DNA from: an uncultured Allorhizobium sp.
Lineage (GTDB): Bacteria; Pseudomonadota; Alphaproteobacteria; Rhizobiales; Rhizobiaceae
DNA: 64,000 nt
Reading direction: 5' to 3'
Assembly (NCBI GenBank): GCA_958439205.1
Contig: OY288189.1
Coordinates: forward strand, 310,001-374,000
Part shown: positions 34,791-43,825 of the stretch, piece by piece
Position numbering within the stretch: the first letter of the stretch is position 1
Layout: the number at the start of each line of letters is the position of its first letter
Notes under the pieces: model-generated
What the model was told of the DNA's origin: nothing
Database searches by the model: none
Seen by the model: the letters and a program-made list of their open reading frames with translations, nothing else
Position numbers and translations under genes: made by a program

Positions 34791-34816
34791 AACCCCGCCG
34801 ATGGCGGGGTTCTTTT
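34791..34816 (+). terminator. Plus-strand intrinsic terminator with no gene before it
   Basis: AACCCCGCC (34791-34799) pairs with GGCGGGGTT (34803-34811), followed by CTTTTT. Both flanking genes are on the minus strand, so this ends an unidentified plus-strand transcript, possibly a small RNA from the 34600-34790 interval. Read on the minus strand it has no T run. Confidence 0.7.
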
Positions 34817-34861
34817 TGCTGGGTTCGAGCATCACCTGATCCCCTTGAATGCGGCATGCGC

Positions 34862-35413
34862 TTACTGGCTGGTCAAAGACTGAGCGCGCACCATGTGGTT
34901 GCGAACGGTGGGATAATGGGCCGTGGCATAGGTTTTCAAGCCACCGGGAGGCCCATCGGTGGCATAGGAGCCAAGCAGTTGAATCGCCTGATCATGGGCC
35001 TTCATCTGTGCGGAGAGATAGGCACTGTCGAACTGGCTCTCTTCCGCCTGTTCCAGCGCCAGCAATGTCTGCCTTTGCTCCATGGAAAGGTCTTCTGACA
35101 GGCTGACATTGTCGGACTTGGCCGAATCGTGAAGCTCCCTCTGGGCGCGGCGATGGTCGTCGATCATCGTTTGGGCGAAGGCCTTTACCTCGGATGAGAG
35201 ACCCCGACGGAGCGCCACTTCGGACGACAGGATTTCGAAGGCATTGGCCGTAGCAGCTTCCTTGGCGAAGCCCGCAGGGTCGAGGGCAAGGGTCGTGGCG
35301 GCCTGGCCCGGAGCGGTCGCAGGCGTGAGTTGCTGGGCAGGCGTGCTCTCTTGGGCATAAGCCGCGGTGGAGCAAGTCAGCAAGATGATGGCGAGCATCA
35401 TTTTCGGGGTCAT
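34862..35413 (-). CDS. DUF4142 domain periplasmic protein
   Basis: A 183-aa secreted protein with a signal peptide ending at AAYA (about residue 20). A DUF4142 ferritin-like four-helix domain follows (about 45-180), with typical FAKEAATANAFEILSSEVALRR and FAQTMIDDHRRAQREL blocks. Histidines and acidic residues are spaced as in the family, but metal binding is not established. Such proteins are often stress-linked; the role is unknown. Divergent from smoC. Confidence 0.85.
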   Translation of the reverse strand: MTPKMMLAIILLTCSTAAYAQESTPAQQLTPATAPGQAATTLALDPAGFAKEAATANAFEILSSEVALRRGLSSEVKAFAQTMIDDHRRAQRELHDSAKSDNVSLSEDLSMEQRQTLLALEQAEESQFDSAYLSAQMKAHDQAIQLLGSYATDGPPGGLKTYATAHYPTVRNHMVRAQSLTSQ

Positions 35414-35539
35414 GGTGTCATCCTTTTTCCCCTGACCAACCGTTCAAAGCCGCGAGCGTTCCCAAACGGCGATGCCGGGCGCCGATTTGACAGGGCTCGG
35501 CAAAATTGGCAGCACTGTTCCATACGGAGAGGAGACTTC

Positions 35540-36493
35540 ATGGCACGGCGTGGCGAGGGGCAGACGAGACTGGACGATGCAGCAAGGGCCGGCTGGCTCT
35601 ACTATGTCGCCGGGCGGACACAGGATGAAATCGCTGCGTCCATGGGCATTTCGCGGCAAAGCGCCCAGCGACTGGTGTCGCTTTCCGTTGCGGAAAAGCT
35701 GATCAAGGTTCGGCTCGACCATCCGATCGCGGCGTGCCTCGAGCTTGCGGAAGCGCTGCAGAAGAAGTTCGGCCTCAAGGAGGTCGAGATCGTGCCCTCA
35801 GATCCGGCTTCGGAATCGGCGACTGTGGGCGTTGCGGAGGCAGGCGCTGCGCAGCTTGAACGCTGGCTCAAACAACCGGACCCGCTGGTGATTGCCATGG
35901 GCACCGGCCGCACGCTCCGCGCCATGATCGACCAGCTGTCGCCAATGGAATGTCCGCAGCACAAGATCGTTTCGCTGACCGGGAACATCAGCCCGGACGG
36001 GTCGGCCGCCTATTTCAACGTCATCTTTTCGATGGCTGACGCGATCAAGGCACCCCATTTCCCGATGCCACTGCCGGTCATCGTGTCCTCTCCTGCGGAG
36101 CGGGAGCTGCTGCACAACCAGCCTCTCGTCGCGCCGACAATCGCACTCGCCCAACACTCCGGCGTCGCTTTCGTCGGCATCGGCGAAATGAACATGAGCG
36201 CGCCGCTGCTCGTCGATGGCTTCCTGAAACGCGATGAAATGCAGGATCTGCTTCAGGCAGGGGCGGTGGGAGAGATCTGTGGCTGGATCTTCGGCGAGGA
36301 CGGCATCTTGCTGAAACATCCGGTCAATGAGCGGGTCGCGAGCCTTGAGATCCCTTCCCGCCAAACATCGACGGTCGTGGGGCTTGCACGGGGTCGCCGC
36401 AAGCATCCGGCGATCCTCGCAGCGGTCCGGGGTGGTCACATCAACGGCTTGATCACGGACGAAGAGGCGGCTCGGCATCTCTTGGCGAGCTAG
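35540..36493 (+). CDS. smoC: SorC/DeoR-family sugar-binding transcriptional regulator of the polyol operon
   Basis: A 317-aa regulator. The N-terminal helix-turn-helix YYVAGRTQDEIAASMGISRQSAQRLVSLS (about residues 22-50) is of the SorC type. The large C-terminal sugar-binding domain shows VIAMGTGRTLRAMIDQL near 119 and GLITDEEAARHLL at the end. GGAGA lies just upstream of the ATG at 35540. Its position directly before smoE, with a palindrome in the gap, makes it the local regulator; a phosphorylated polyol or free sorbitol/mannitol effector is inferred from the family. Confidence 0.88.
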   Translation: MARRGEGQTRLDDAARAGWLYYVAGRTQDEIAASMGISRQSAQRLVSLSVAEKLIKVRLDHPIAACLELAEALQKKFGLKEVEIVPSDPASESATVGVAEAGAAQLERWLKQPDPLVIAMGTGRTLRAMIDQLSPMECPQHKIVSLTGNISPDGSAAYFNVIFSMADAIKAPHFPMPLPVIVSSPAERELLHNQPLVAPTIALAQHSGVAFVGIGEMNMSAPLLVDGFLKRDEMQDLLQAGAVGEICGWIFGEDGILLKHPVNERVASLEIPSRQTSTVVGLARGRRKHPAILAAVRGGHINGLITDEEAARHLLAS

Positions 36494-36565
36494 CAGCCGC
36501 TAAAATTTTCAATTTTAGATCCGAGGCTTAACGGGTCCATGCCGCATCGCAGCATGGAATCCCGA

Positions 36566-36621
36566 TTGACATTTTTTGCGCGCAGAGTGAGTAATTGCCC
36601 ATGAGCAAAGCGAATGCTCAT
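36566..36621 (+). promoter_or_regulatory. smoE promoter -35 and candidate SmoC operator
   Basis: TTGACA at 36566-36571 is followed 17-19 bases later by a weak AGTAAT/TAATTG -10. Just downstream, ATGAGCA (36601-36607) and TGCTCAT (36615-36621) form a 7-bp inverted repeat with a 7-base spacer, placed where a bound regulator would affect initiation. A second repeat, CTAAAATT-TTC-AATTTTAG, lies at about 36499-36517. Confidence 0.5.
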
Positions 36622-36641
36622 TTTTCTTCTGGGAGGAAGAC

Positions 36642-37955
36642 ATGACATTGAAGACGATTCTGCTGGGCGCATGCTCGGCGCTGGCCCTTGCCGGCATGGC
36701 TTCGGCCGAAACCCTGACGATCGCGACCGTGAACAACGGCGACATGATCCGCATGCAGGGCCTGACTTCCGAATTCACCACGGCGAACCCCGATATCCAG
36801 GTCGAGTGGGTCACGCTTGAGGAAAACGTCCTGCGCGAACGCGTCACGACCGACATCGCGACGAAAGGTGGCCAGTACGACATCATGACGATCGGCACTT
36901 ATGAAGTTCCGATCTGGGCCAAGCAGGGCTGGCTGCTGCCGCTCGAAAATCTCGGCGCCGACTACGACGTCGACGACCTTCTGCCTGCCATCCGCTCGGG
37001 TCTGACCGGCGACGACGGCAAGCTCTACGCTGCACCGTTCTACGGCGAGTCTTCCTTCATCATGTACCGCAAGGACCTGATGGAGAAGGCCGGCCTCACC
37101 ATGCCCGATGCCCCGACCTGGGAATTCGTGGCCGACGCTGCCCGCAAAATGACCGACCGCGCCAACGACATCAACGGCATCTGCCTTCGTGGTAAGGCCG
37201 GCTGGGGCGAGAACATGGCATTCCTGACGGCCACGTCGAACGCCTTCGGCGCCCGCTGGTTCGACGAGAACTGGAAGCCGCAGTTCGACCAGCCGGAATG
37301 GAAGAACACGCTCGACTTTTACGTCAAGCTGATGTCCGACGCCGGCCCGCAGGGCGCCTCGTCGAACGGCTTCAACGAAAACCTGGCACTCTTCCAGCAG
37401 GGCAAGTGCGGCATGTGGATCGATGCCACGGTCGCTGCTTCCTTCGTGACCAACCCGAAGGATTCGACTGTTGCCGACAAGGTGAGCTTCGCGCTCGCTC
37501 CCGACACGGGCCTTGGCAAGCGCGGTAACTGGCTCTGGGCCTGGAACCTCGCCATCCCTGCCGGTTCGCAGAAGTCCGCTTCGGCCGAGAAGTTCATCGG
37601 CTGGGCAACCGGCAAGGCCTATGCCGAACTCGTCGCTTCCAAGGAAGGCTGGGCCAACGTTCCTCCGGGCACGCGGACCTCTCTCTATGAGAACCCGGAA
37701 TACCAGAAGGCAGCTCCGTTCGCGAAGATGACCCTCGACTCGATCAACGCAGCTGACCCGAAGAGCCCGACCGTCAAGCCGGTGCCTTATGTCGGCGTGC
37801 AGTTTGTGGCCATCCCCGAGTTCCAGAGCCTTGGTACTTCCGTAGGCCAGCTCTTCTCGGCAGCACTTGCGGGCCAGATGTCGGTCGATGACGCGCTTGC
37901 CCAGGCTCAGAGCCTGACCGAACGCGAAATGACCCGCGGCGGCTACATCAAGTAA
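36642..37955 (+). CDS. smoE: Sorbitol/mannitol ABC transporter binding protein
   Basis: A periplasmic solute-binding protein of 437 aa, precursor with a signal peptide ending at GMASA (residue 22). Family 1 binding-protein features include LTSEFTTANPDIQVEW near 40, the KGGQYDIMTIGTYEVPIWAKQGWL block near 72, and FQQGKCGMWIDAT near 250. GGGAGG precedes the ATG. First gene of the smoEFGKS-mtlK unit; followed by a strong hairpin that may raise its message relative to the permeases. Confidence 0.93.
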   Translation: MTLKTILLGACSALALAGMASAETLTIATVNNGDMIRMQGLTSEFTTANPDIQVEWVTLEENVLRERVTTDIATKGGQYDIMTIGTYEVPIWAKQGWLLPLENLGADYDVDDLLPAIRSGLTGDDGKLYAAPFYGESSFIMYRKDLMEKAGLTMPDAPTWEFVADAARKMTDRANDINGICLRGKAGWGENMAFLTATSNAFGARWFDENWKPQFDQPEWKNTLDFYVKLMSDAGPQGASSNGFNENLALFQQGKCGMWIDATVAASFVTNPKDSTVADKVSFALAPDTGLGKRGNWLWAWNLAIPAGSQKSASAEKFIGWATGKAYAELVASKEGWANVPPGTRTSLYENPEYQKAAPFAKMTLDSINAADPKSPTVKPVPYVGVQFVAIPEFQSLGTSVGQLFSAALAGQMSVDDALAQAQSLTEREMTRGGYIK

Positions 37956-37974
37956 TACAACCCTCCCGAACCCA

Positions 37975-38000
37975 CCTGCCCGGATTGCGATCCGGGCAGG
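37975..38000 (+). promoter_or_regulatory. Intercistronic hairpin after smoE
   Basis: A perfect 11-bp stem, CCTGCCCGGAT (37975-37985) with ATCCGGGCAGG (37990-38000), and a TGCG loop, 20 bases after the smoE stop. There is no T tract, so a role in stabilising the smoE transcript is likelier than termination. Confidence 0.65.
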
Positions 38001-38099
38001 ATAGGCCTCGACCGCTTGCGGCCAATGCCGGTCGTCGTCACTTTGCCTCCAACGGGTTCCCGGACCTTCGTCCCTGGCGACCATCAGGCGAGCTTCACC

Positions 38100-38972
38100 A
38101 TGGCTACTCAAAACACACGCACTTTGGCCCGTCTGATGATGGCGCCGTCCGTCGGGCTTCTGTTGATCTGGATGATCGTTCCACTGTCGATGACGCTGTG
38201 GTTCTCGTTCCAGAACTACAACCTGCTGAACCCGGCCAATGTCAGCTTCGGCGGCCTGTTCAACTACCGCTATTTCTACACCGATCCGGCCTTCTTTCAG
38301 TCGATCTGGAATACGCTGCTGATCGTCGGCGGCGTGCTGTTCATTACCATCGTCGGCGGCATTCTGCTGGCCATGCTGCTCGACCAGCCGATGTTCGGAC
38401 AGGGGATCGTCCGGATCCTGGTGATCTCACCCTTCTTTGTCATGCCACCGGTCGCGGCGCTGATCTGGAAGAACATGATCATGCATCCCGGCTACGGCGT
38501 GCTTGCGGACATCAACCGGGCCCTCGGCCTGACACCTGTCGACTGGTTCGCGCAATACCCGCTTCTCTCGATCATCATCATCGTTGCCTGGCAGTGGCTG
38601 CCTTTTGCGACGCTCATTCTTCTGACCGCTCTGCAGTCGCTGGATGGCGAGCAACAGGAGGCGGCTGAAATGGACGGCGCGCGGTTCATCGACAAGTTCA
38701 TCTACCTGACCGTGCCGCATCTCGCCCGCGCGATCACCGTGGTCATCCTGATCCAGACGATCTTCCTGCTCGGCGTCTATGCGGAGATCCTCGTCACCAC
38801 CAATGGCGGGCCCGGCTATGCCTCGACCAACCTCGCCTTCCTCATCTACCGCACGGCACTTCTCGGCTACGACGTTGGCGGAGCCTCTGCGGGTGGAATC
38901 ATCGCCGTCATCCTGGCGAACCTCGTCGCGATCTTCCTGATGCGCGCCGTTGGCAAGAACCTGGACCGGTAA
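38100..38972 (+). CDS. smoF: Sorbitol/mannitol ABC transporter permease SmoF
   Basis: A MalF-like permease of 290 aa with six predicted spans and an EAA loop EQQEAAEMDGARFIDKFIYL (near 185-204). I chose the ATG at 38100 (MATQNTRTLARLMMAPS), which matches the usual N-terminus before the first span. The ribosome binding site is weak, and an in-frame ATG farther upstream would add a non-typical leader. It lies 145 bases after smoE. Confidence 0.9.
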   Translation: MATQNTRTLARLMMAPSVGLLLIWMIVPLSMTLWFSFQNYNLLNPANVSFGGLFNYRYFYTDPAFFQSIWNTLLIVGGVLFITIVGGILLAMLLDQPMFGQGIVRILVISPFFVMPPVAALIWKNMIMHPGYGVLADINRALGLTPVDWFAQYPLLSIIIIVAWQWLPFATLILLTALQSLDGEQQEAAEMDGARFIDKFIYLTVPHLARAITVVILIQTIFLLGVYAEILVTTNGGPGYASTNLAFLIYRTALLGYDVGGASAGGIIAVILANLVAIFLMRAVGKNLDR

Positions 38973-38983
38973 GGAGATCGACC

Positions 38984-39808
38984 ATGGCCCGTGCCACAAG
39001 TTCCCGCCGCAAAATCATCTTCACGATCCTGGCCTGGATCGCTGCCTCGGTGATCTTCTTCCCGATCCTCTACACGCTGATCACCAGCGTGAAGACGGAG
39101 ACGGAAGCGATCCAAGGCTTCGACCTGATCCCGACCTTCACGTTCGAGAACTACGTGACCGTCCAGACGCAGCGCGATTACATCAAGCCGTTCATGAATT
39201 CCGTCATCCTGTCGGTCGGCTCGACGATCCTGGCACTCTTCGTCGGCATTCCGGCAGCCTGGGCCATGGCGTTTTCGCCGACCAAGCGGACCAAGGACAT
39301 CCTGATGTGGATGCTCTCCACCAAGATGATGCCGGCGGTCGCCGTGCTTGTTCCGATCTATCTGCTGTTCCGCGACTTCGGCCTTCTCGACACCCGCATC
39401 GGCCTCACGATCATGCTGACGCTGATCAACCTGCCGATCGTGATCTGGATGCTCTACACCTATTTCCGCGAGATTCCGGGCGAGATCCTCGAAGCCTCGC
39501 GCATGGACGGCGCATCGCTGTTCAACGAAATCGTCTATGTGCTGACGCCCATGGCCCTGCCCGGCATCGCCTCGACGCTCCTCCTCAACATCATCCTGGC
39601 GTGGAACGAAGCCTTCTGGACGATCCGCCTCACCACCACCAATGCGGCACCGCTGACGGCCTTCATCGCCTCCTTCTCCAGTCCACAAGGGCTGTTCTGG
39701 GCGAAGCTGTCAGCTGCCTCGACTATGGCGATCGCGCCGATCGTCATCCTGGGCTGGTTCAGCCAGAAACAACTCGTGCGCGGCCTCACCTTCGGCGCCG
39801 TCAAGTAA
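38984..39808 (+). CDS. smoG: Sorbitol/mannitol ABC transporter permease SmoG
   Basis: A MalG-like permease of 274 aa, six spans, with the EAA loop EIPGEILEASRMDGASLFNEI (near 163-183) and the expected C-terminal VRGLTFGAVK. AAGGAG precedes the ATG by six bases. It starts 11 bases after smoF and pairs with it. Confidence 0.93.
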   Translation: MARATSSRRKIIFTILAWIAASVIFFPILYTLITSVKTETEAIQGFDLIPTFTFENYVTVQTQRDYIKPFMNSVILSVGSTILALFVGIPAAWAMAFSPTKRTKDILMWMLSTKMMPAVAVLVPIYLLFRDFGLLDTRIGLTIMLTLINLPIVIWMLYTYFREIPGEILEASRMDGASLFNEIVYVLTPMALPGIASTLLLNIILAWNEAFWTIRLTTTNAAPLTAFIASFSSPQGLFWAKLSAASTMAIAPIVILGWFSQKQLVRGLTFGAVK

Positions 39809-39820
39809 GGAAACCCGACC

Positions 39821-40819
39821 ATGGGCAGCATCAAACTCGAACAGCTCTCCAAGTCTTTCGGCGAGCATGCGGTCATCCCGGGGATCGACCTTGAGATCAA
39901 CGACGGTGAGTTCGTCGTCTTCGTCGGCCCTTCCGGCTGCGGCAAGTCCACGCTTTTGCGGCTGATCGCGGGTCTCGAAGACGCGACCGGCGGACGCATC
40001 CTGATCGACGGCAAGGACCAGACACAGACGCCGCCGGCCCAGCGCGGGCTGGCCATGGTCTTCCAGTCCTACGCCCTTTATCCGCATATGAGCGTGCGTT
40101 CGAACATCGGCTTCCCGCTGAAGATGGCGAAGATCGATCCGGCAGAGATCACTCGCAAGGTCGAGGAGGCTGCCCGCATCCTCAACCTCACCGACTATCT
40201 TGAGCGTCGGCCGGGTCAGCTCTCCGGCGGTCAGCGCCAGCGTGTGGCCATCGGCCGCGCGATCGTCCGCAATCCGCGCTGCTTCCTGTTCGACGAACCG
40301 CTGTCCAACCTCGATGCGGCACTGCGCGTCGCGATGCGGCTGGAGATCACCGAACTGCATCAGAAGCTGAAGGCGACCTCGATCTACGTGACCCATGACC
40401 AGGTGGAAGCCATGACGATGGCCGACAAGATCGTGGTCCTCAACAAGGGACGCATCGAGCAGGTGGGCTCACCGCTCGAACTCTATCGCAGCCCGGCCAA
40501 CCTCTTCGTCGCCGGCTTCATCGGCTCGCCGAAGATGAACCTGATTTCCGGACAGGCGGCGGCCCCTCATGGCGCCCACACGATCGGCATCCGGCCGGAG
40601 CATGTCACGCTGTCGACGACAGAAGGCATGTGGCGCGGCCTCGTCACGGTCGCCGAGCATCTCGGCTCCGATACCTTCCTGCATGTGCAGGTCGACGGCG
40701 TCGGCACGATCACCACGCGGACTGGCGGCGAGTTCCCGGTTCGCCACGGCGATACCGTCTATGTGACGCCGGATCTCGAGCGCCTGCACAAGTTCAACGA
40801 CAAGGGGCTTGCACAATGA
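39821..40819 (+). CDS. smoK: Sorbitol/mannitol ABC transporter ATP-binding protein SmoK
   Basis: A 332-aa MalK/UgpC-type ATPase. Walker [10 protein letters not shown] lies near residue 36, the Q loop [16 protein letters not shown] near 80, the signature [19 protein letters not shown] near 134, Walker [12 protein letters not shown] near 154, and [12 protein letters not shown] near 188. A TOBE-type domain follows from about 235. Its stop overlaps the smoS start (ATGA). As a single ATPase gene it should form a homodimer, unlike the glycerol system. Confidence 0.94.
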   Translation: MGSIKLEQLSKSFGEHAVIPGIDLEINDGEFVVFVGPSGCGKSTLLRLIAGLEDATGGRILIDGKDQTQTPPAQRGLAMVFQSYALYPHMSVRSNIGFPLKMAKIDPAEITRKVEEAARILNLTDYLERRPGQLSGGQRQRVAIGRAIVRNPRCFLFDEPLSNLDAALRVAMRLEITELHQKLKATSIYVTHDQVEAMTMADKIVVLNKGRIEQVGSPLELYRSPANLFVAGFIGSPKMNLISGQAAAPHGAHTIGIRPEHVTLSTTEGMWRGLVTVAEHLGSDTFLHVQVDGVGTITTRTGGEFPVRHGDTVYVTPDLERLHKFNDKGLAQ

Positions 40820-41592
40820 GCGGGCGTCTCAGCGGGAAATCCGCTCTTATCACCGGCTCCGCACGCGGCATCGGGCGCGCCTTCGCAGAGGCCTATGTAC
40901 GAGAAGGTGCCACCGTCGCCATCGCAGACATCGATCTCGATCGCTCAAGCCGCACGGCCTCCGAGATCGGATCCGCGGCCTACGCGGTCAAGCTTGATGT
41001 CACCGACCAGGCCTCGATCGATGCGGCCATCTGCGCCGTCGAAGAGCGACAAGGCGGCCTCGACATTCTCATCAACAACGCTGCCCTCTTCGACCTCGCA
41101 CCGATCGTCGAGATCTCGCGAGCGAGCTATGACCGTCTCTTCTCGATCAATGTCGCCGGCACGCTGTTCATGATGCAGGCGGCTGCCCGATCGATGATCG
41201 CGAAAGGCCAGGGCGGCAAGATCATCAATATGGCGAGCCAGGCAGGCCGGCGTGGCGAAGGGCTGGTTGCCGTTTACTGCGCCACCAAGGCTGCCGTCAT
41301 TTCGCTCACGCAGTCTGCAGGTCTTGATCTCATCAAGCACGGCATCAACGTCAATGCGATCGCACCCGGCGTCGTGGATGGCGAGCATTGGGACGGGGTC
41401 GATGCTCTCTTTGCCAAATATGAAAACCGACCGCTCGGCGAAAAGAAGAAGCTCGTTGGCGCGGAGGTTCCCTTCGGCCGCATGGGCCGGGCTGAGGACC
41501 TGACCGGCATGGCGATCTTCCTCGCCTCGGCGGACGCCGACTACATCGTTGCCCAGACCTACAATGTCGACGGCGGAAACTGGATGAGCTGA
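40816..41592 (+). CDS. smoS: Sorbitol dehydrogenase (SDR family)
   Basis: Oxidises sorbitol to fructose (and probably galactitol to tagatose) with NAD. The 258-aa SDR has the cofactor motif [13 protein letters not shown] near residue 13, LDV near 60, INNAALFD near 88, and catalytic serine and YCATKAA near 139-157. The C-terminal NVDGGNWMS end is typical of polyol SDRs. Translation is coupled to smoK by ATGA. The neighbouring transporter and mtlK support the substrate call. Confidence 0.92.
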   Translation: MSGRLSGKSALITGSARGIGRAFAEAYVREGATVAIADIDLDRSSRTASEIGSAAYAVKLDVTDQASIDAAICAVEERQGGLDILINNAALFDLAPIVEISRASYDRLFSINVAGTLFMMQAAARSMIAKGQGGKIINMASQAGRRGEGLVAVYCATKAAVISLTQSAGLDLIKHGINVNAIAPGVVDGEHWDGVDALFAKYENRPLGEKKKLVGAEVPFGRMGRAEDLTGMAIFLASADADYIVAQTYNVDGGNWMS

Positions 41593-41626
41593 CGGCTCAC
41601 ACGGCCCCAAGCCAAGGAATGCACCC

Positions 41627-43111
41627 ATGACGACCAAACTCTCGCTCGCAACTCTTGATGACATCGGCAATCGGGCTTCCCTGCCCTCCTATCGCCGTGA
41701 CGAGATCCGTCCCGGGATCCTGCATTTCGGTGTCGGCAATTTCCACCGCGCGCATATGGCGATCTATCTGCATGACCTGTTCAACAAGGGACGCGACCTG
41801 GATTGGGGCATCATCGGCGCCGGCGTCATGCCATCAGACCAGCGGATGCGCGACACACTCAAGGCTCAGGATTTCCTGACGACCGTGGTCGAGCAGGACA
41901 TCGATCGCTCGGCGGCCACGATCACCGGGCCGATGCTGGATGTGATCACCGCACCCGATTTTGACCGGATCATCTCGACTCTCGCCTCGCCCGATATCCG
42001 CATCGTCTCACTGACGATTACGGAAGGCGGCTATTTCATCGATGCAGCCACTGGAAAGTTTGATCCTGATCATCCGGCCATTGTCGCTGACGCGCAGGAC
42101 CCCACCCATCCGAAGACCGTCTTCGGCCTCATCATCGCTGGCCTCAAGGCGCGCCGGGAAGCCGGGATCCCTGCCTTTACCGTGATGTGCTGCGACAACA
42201 TTCCGGGCAATGGTGAAGTCACAGAGGCGACCGTCCGCGGGCTTGCGCGCCTTTCGGATCCTGAATTTGCCGACTGGATCCACCACAATGTCGCTTTCCC
42301 GAACTCCATGGTCGATCGTATTACGCCGGCCACCGGCCAACGGGAGATCGATATTACGCGCGACAGTTATGGCATCGAAGATGGCTGGCCGGTGTTCTGC
42401 GAAGGCTTCAAGCAATGGGTGCTGGAGGACAAGTTCCCACTCGGCCGTCCTGCGCTGGAAGATGTCGGTGTCACCTTTGTGCCTGATGTCGCGCCTTACG
42501 AACTGATGAAGCTGCGCATTCTGAACGGCGGGCATGCCGCCATTGCCTATCCAGCCGCGCTCATGGACATCCACTTTGTGCATGAATCCATGGAAAACCC
42601 GCTGATCCGGGCCTTCCTCGCCAAGCTGGAAAACGAGGAGATCATCCCCGTCGTGCCGCCGGTGCCGAACACCAGCCTTCAGGACTATTACACCCTGATC
42701 GAGAACCGCTTCTCCAACCCTAAAATCGGCGACACCATTCCGCGCCTGGCACAAGACGGATCGAACAGGCAGCCGAAGTTCATCTTGCCTTCGACCGCCG
42801 ATCGCTTGGCCAAGGGTCTCGATGTGACGGGTCTCGCCCTCGTCTCGGCTCTCTGGTGCCGCTATTTCGAGGGCACGAGCGACGGCGGCAAGACGATCGC
42901 CTTCAATGATCCAAGCGCTGAACGCCTGCATGCGGCTGCTCTCGCTTCCCGCAGCGATCCGATGGCCTTTACCGGGATTACCGACATCTTTGGATCCGTC
43001 GGCTCCGATCCGCGCTTTCTGAAGCGCTTCGCTGAGGCCATCGACAGCTTGCGGAGCCATGGGGCCGCCGCTACGCTGCAGAGCTATATCGACGGAACTC
43101 TTGCCAGCTGA
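41627..43111 (+). CDS. mtlK: Mannitol 2-dehydrogenase
   Basis: A long-chain polyol dehydrogenase oxidising D-mannitol to D-fructose with NAD; 494 aa. The cofactor-binding FGVGNFHRAHMAIYLHDL block (near residue 32) and the family signature with the catalytic lysine, KLRILNGGHAAIAYPA (Lys near 292, with the Asn and His of K-x4-N-x2-H), are present. It lies 34 bases after smoS in the same unit. The product fructose needs a kinase, not identified here with certainty. Confidence 0.93.
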   Translation: MTTKLSLATLDDIGNRASLPSYRRDEIRPGILHFGVGNFHRAHMAIYLHDLFNKGRDLDWGIIGAGVMPSDQRMRDTLKAQDFLTTVVEQDIDRSAATITGPMLDVITAPDFDRIISTLASPDIRIVSLTITEGGYFIDAATGKFDPDHPAIVADAQDPTHPKTVFGLIIAGLKARREAGIPAFTVMCCDNIPGNGEVTEATVRGLARLSDPEFADWIHHNVAFPNSMVDRITPATGQREIDITRDSYGIEDGWPVFCEGFKQWVLEDKFPLGRPALEDVGVTFVPDVAPYELMKLRILNGGHAAIAYPAALMDIHFVHESMENPLIRAFLAKLENEEIIPVVPPVPNTSLQDYYTLIENRFSNPKIGDTIPRLAQDGSNRQPKFILPSTADRLAKGLDVTGLALVSALWCRYFEGTSDGGKTIAFNDPSAERLHAAALASRSDPMAFTGITDIFGSVGSDPRFLKRFAEAIDSLRSHGAAATLQSYIDGTLAS

Positions 43112-43117
43112 GTGACC

Positions 43118-43825
43118 ATGGACCCGCAGCCGATCCGCCTCGTGATCTTCGACTGTGACGGGGTTCTCGTCGACAGCGAGGGGATCGCGTTGGAGGTTCT
43201 GGTCGAGGCGCTGGCCGAAAAGGGCATATCGCTGACGACCGGGGAAGCCGCAGATCGCTTTCTGGGCCGCAGTCTCGGTTCGCTCACCGATGTGGTTCGT
43301 TCCGAATTCGGCGTCGAAATCGACCCGCCGTTTCTCGCCAGCATGCGAGAGGTGCTTTACGCCCGTTTCCGTGCGGAGCTGAAACCCTTGCCAGGCGTGG
43401 CGGCTGTCATTGACGGGCTGAAGGCAACCGATGTCGACTGTTGCGTGGCTTCTTCCAGCCAGCGAGAACGGATCGAGCTTTCGCTTTCCGTCACCGGCCT
43501 CCTGTCGCGGCTGACGCCGTATATCTTCAGCGCCACCATGGTGAAGAATGGCAAGCCGGCGCCGGATCTCTTCCTGCACGCGGCAGCGGCAATGGGTGTT
43601 GCGCCCGAGTCATGTCTTGTCATCGAAGACAGTCCCGCGGGGATCAGTGCCGCCCGGGCCGCCGGCATGAAAGTCGTTGCCTTCACCGGTGGATCCCATA
43701 CCCACCATGCCAGCTATGGGCAGGCTTTGGCGCTCCTTGAACCAGATGCGCAGTTTGACGCCATGGAGAATTTGCTCCACTTTGTCCTCGGAGTGAGGAG
43801 ACCGGAAGATCTGACTGATGCGTGA
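43118..43825 (+). CDS. HAD-superfamily hydrolase (phosphatase, PGMB/GPH-like)
   Basis: A 235-aa HAD hydrolase. Motif I is VIFDCDGVLVDSEG (nucleophile Asp near residue 11), motif II VASSS near 108, motif III KPAPDLF near 147, and motif IV VIEDSPAGISAARAAGM near 167; a helical cap lies between I and II. It probably dephosphorylates a sugar phosphate. Start choice: ATG 43118, with a GTG at 43112 as alternative; neither has a strong ribosome binding site. It follows mtlK by six bases and overlaps the kinase gene by eight. Confidence 0.9.
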   Translation: MDPQPIRLVIFDCDGVLVDSEGIALEVLVEALAEKGISLTTGEAADRFLGRSLGSLTDVVRSEFGVEIDPPFLASMREVLYARFRAELKPLPGVAAVIDGLKATDVDCCVASSSQRERIELSLSVTGLLSRLTPYIFSATMVKNGKPAPDLFLHAAAAMGVAPESCLVIEDSPAGISAARAAGMKVVAFTGGSHTHHASYGQALALLEPDAQFDAMENLLHFVLGVRRPEDLTDA

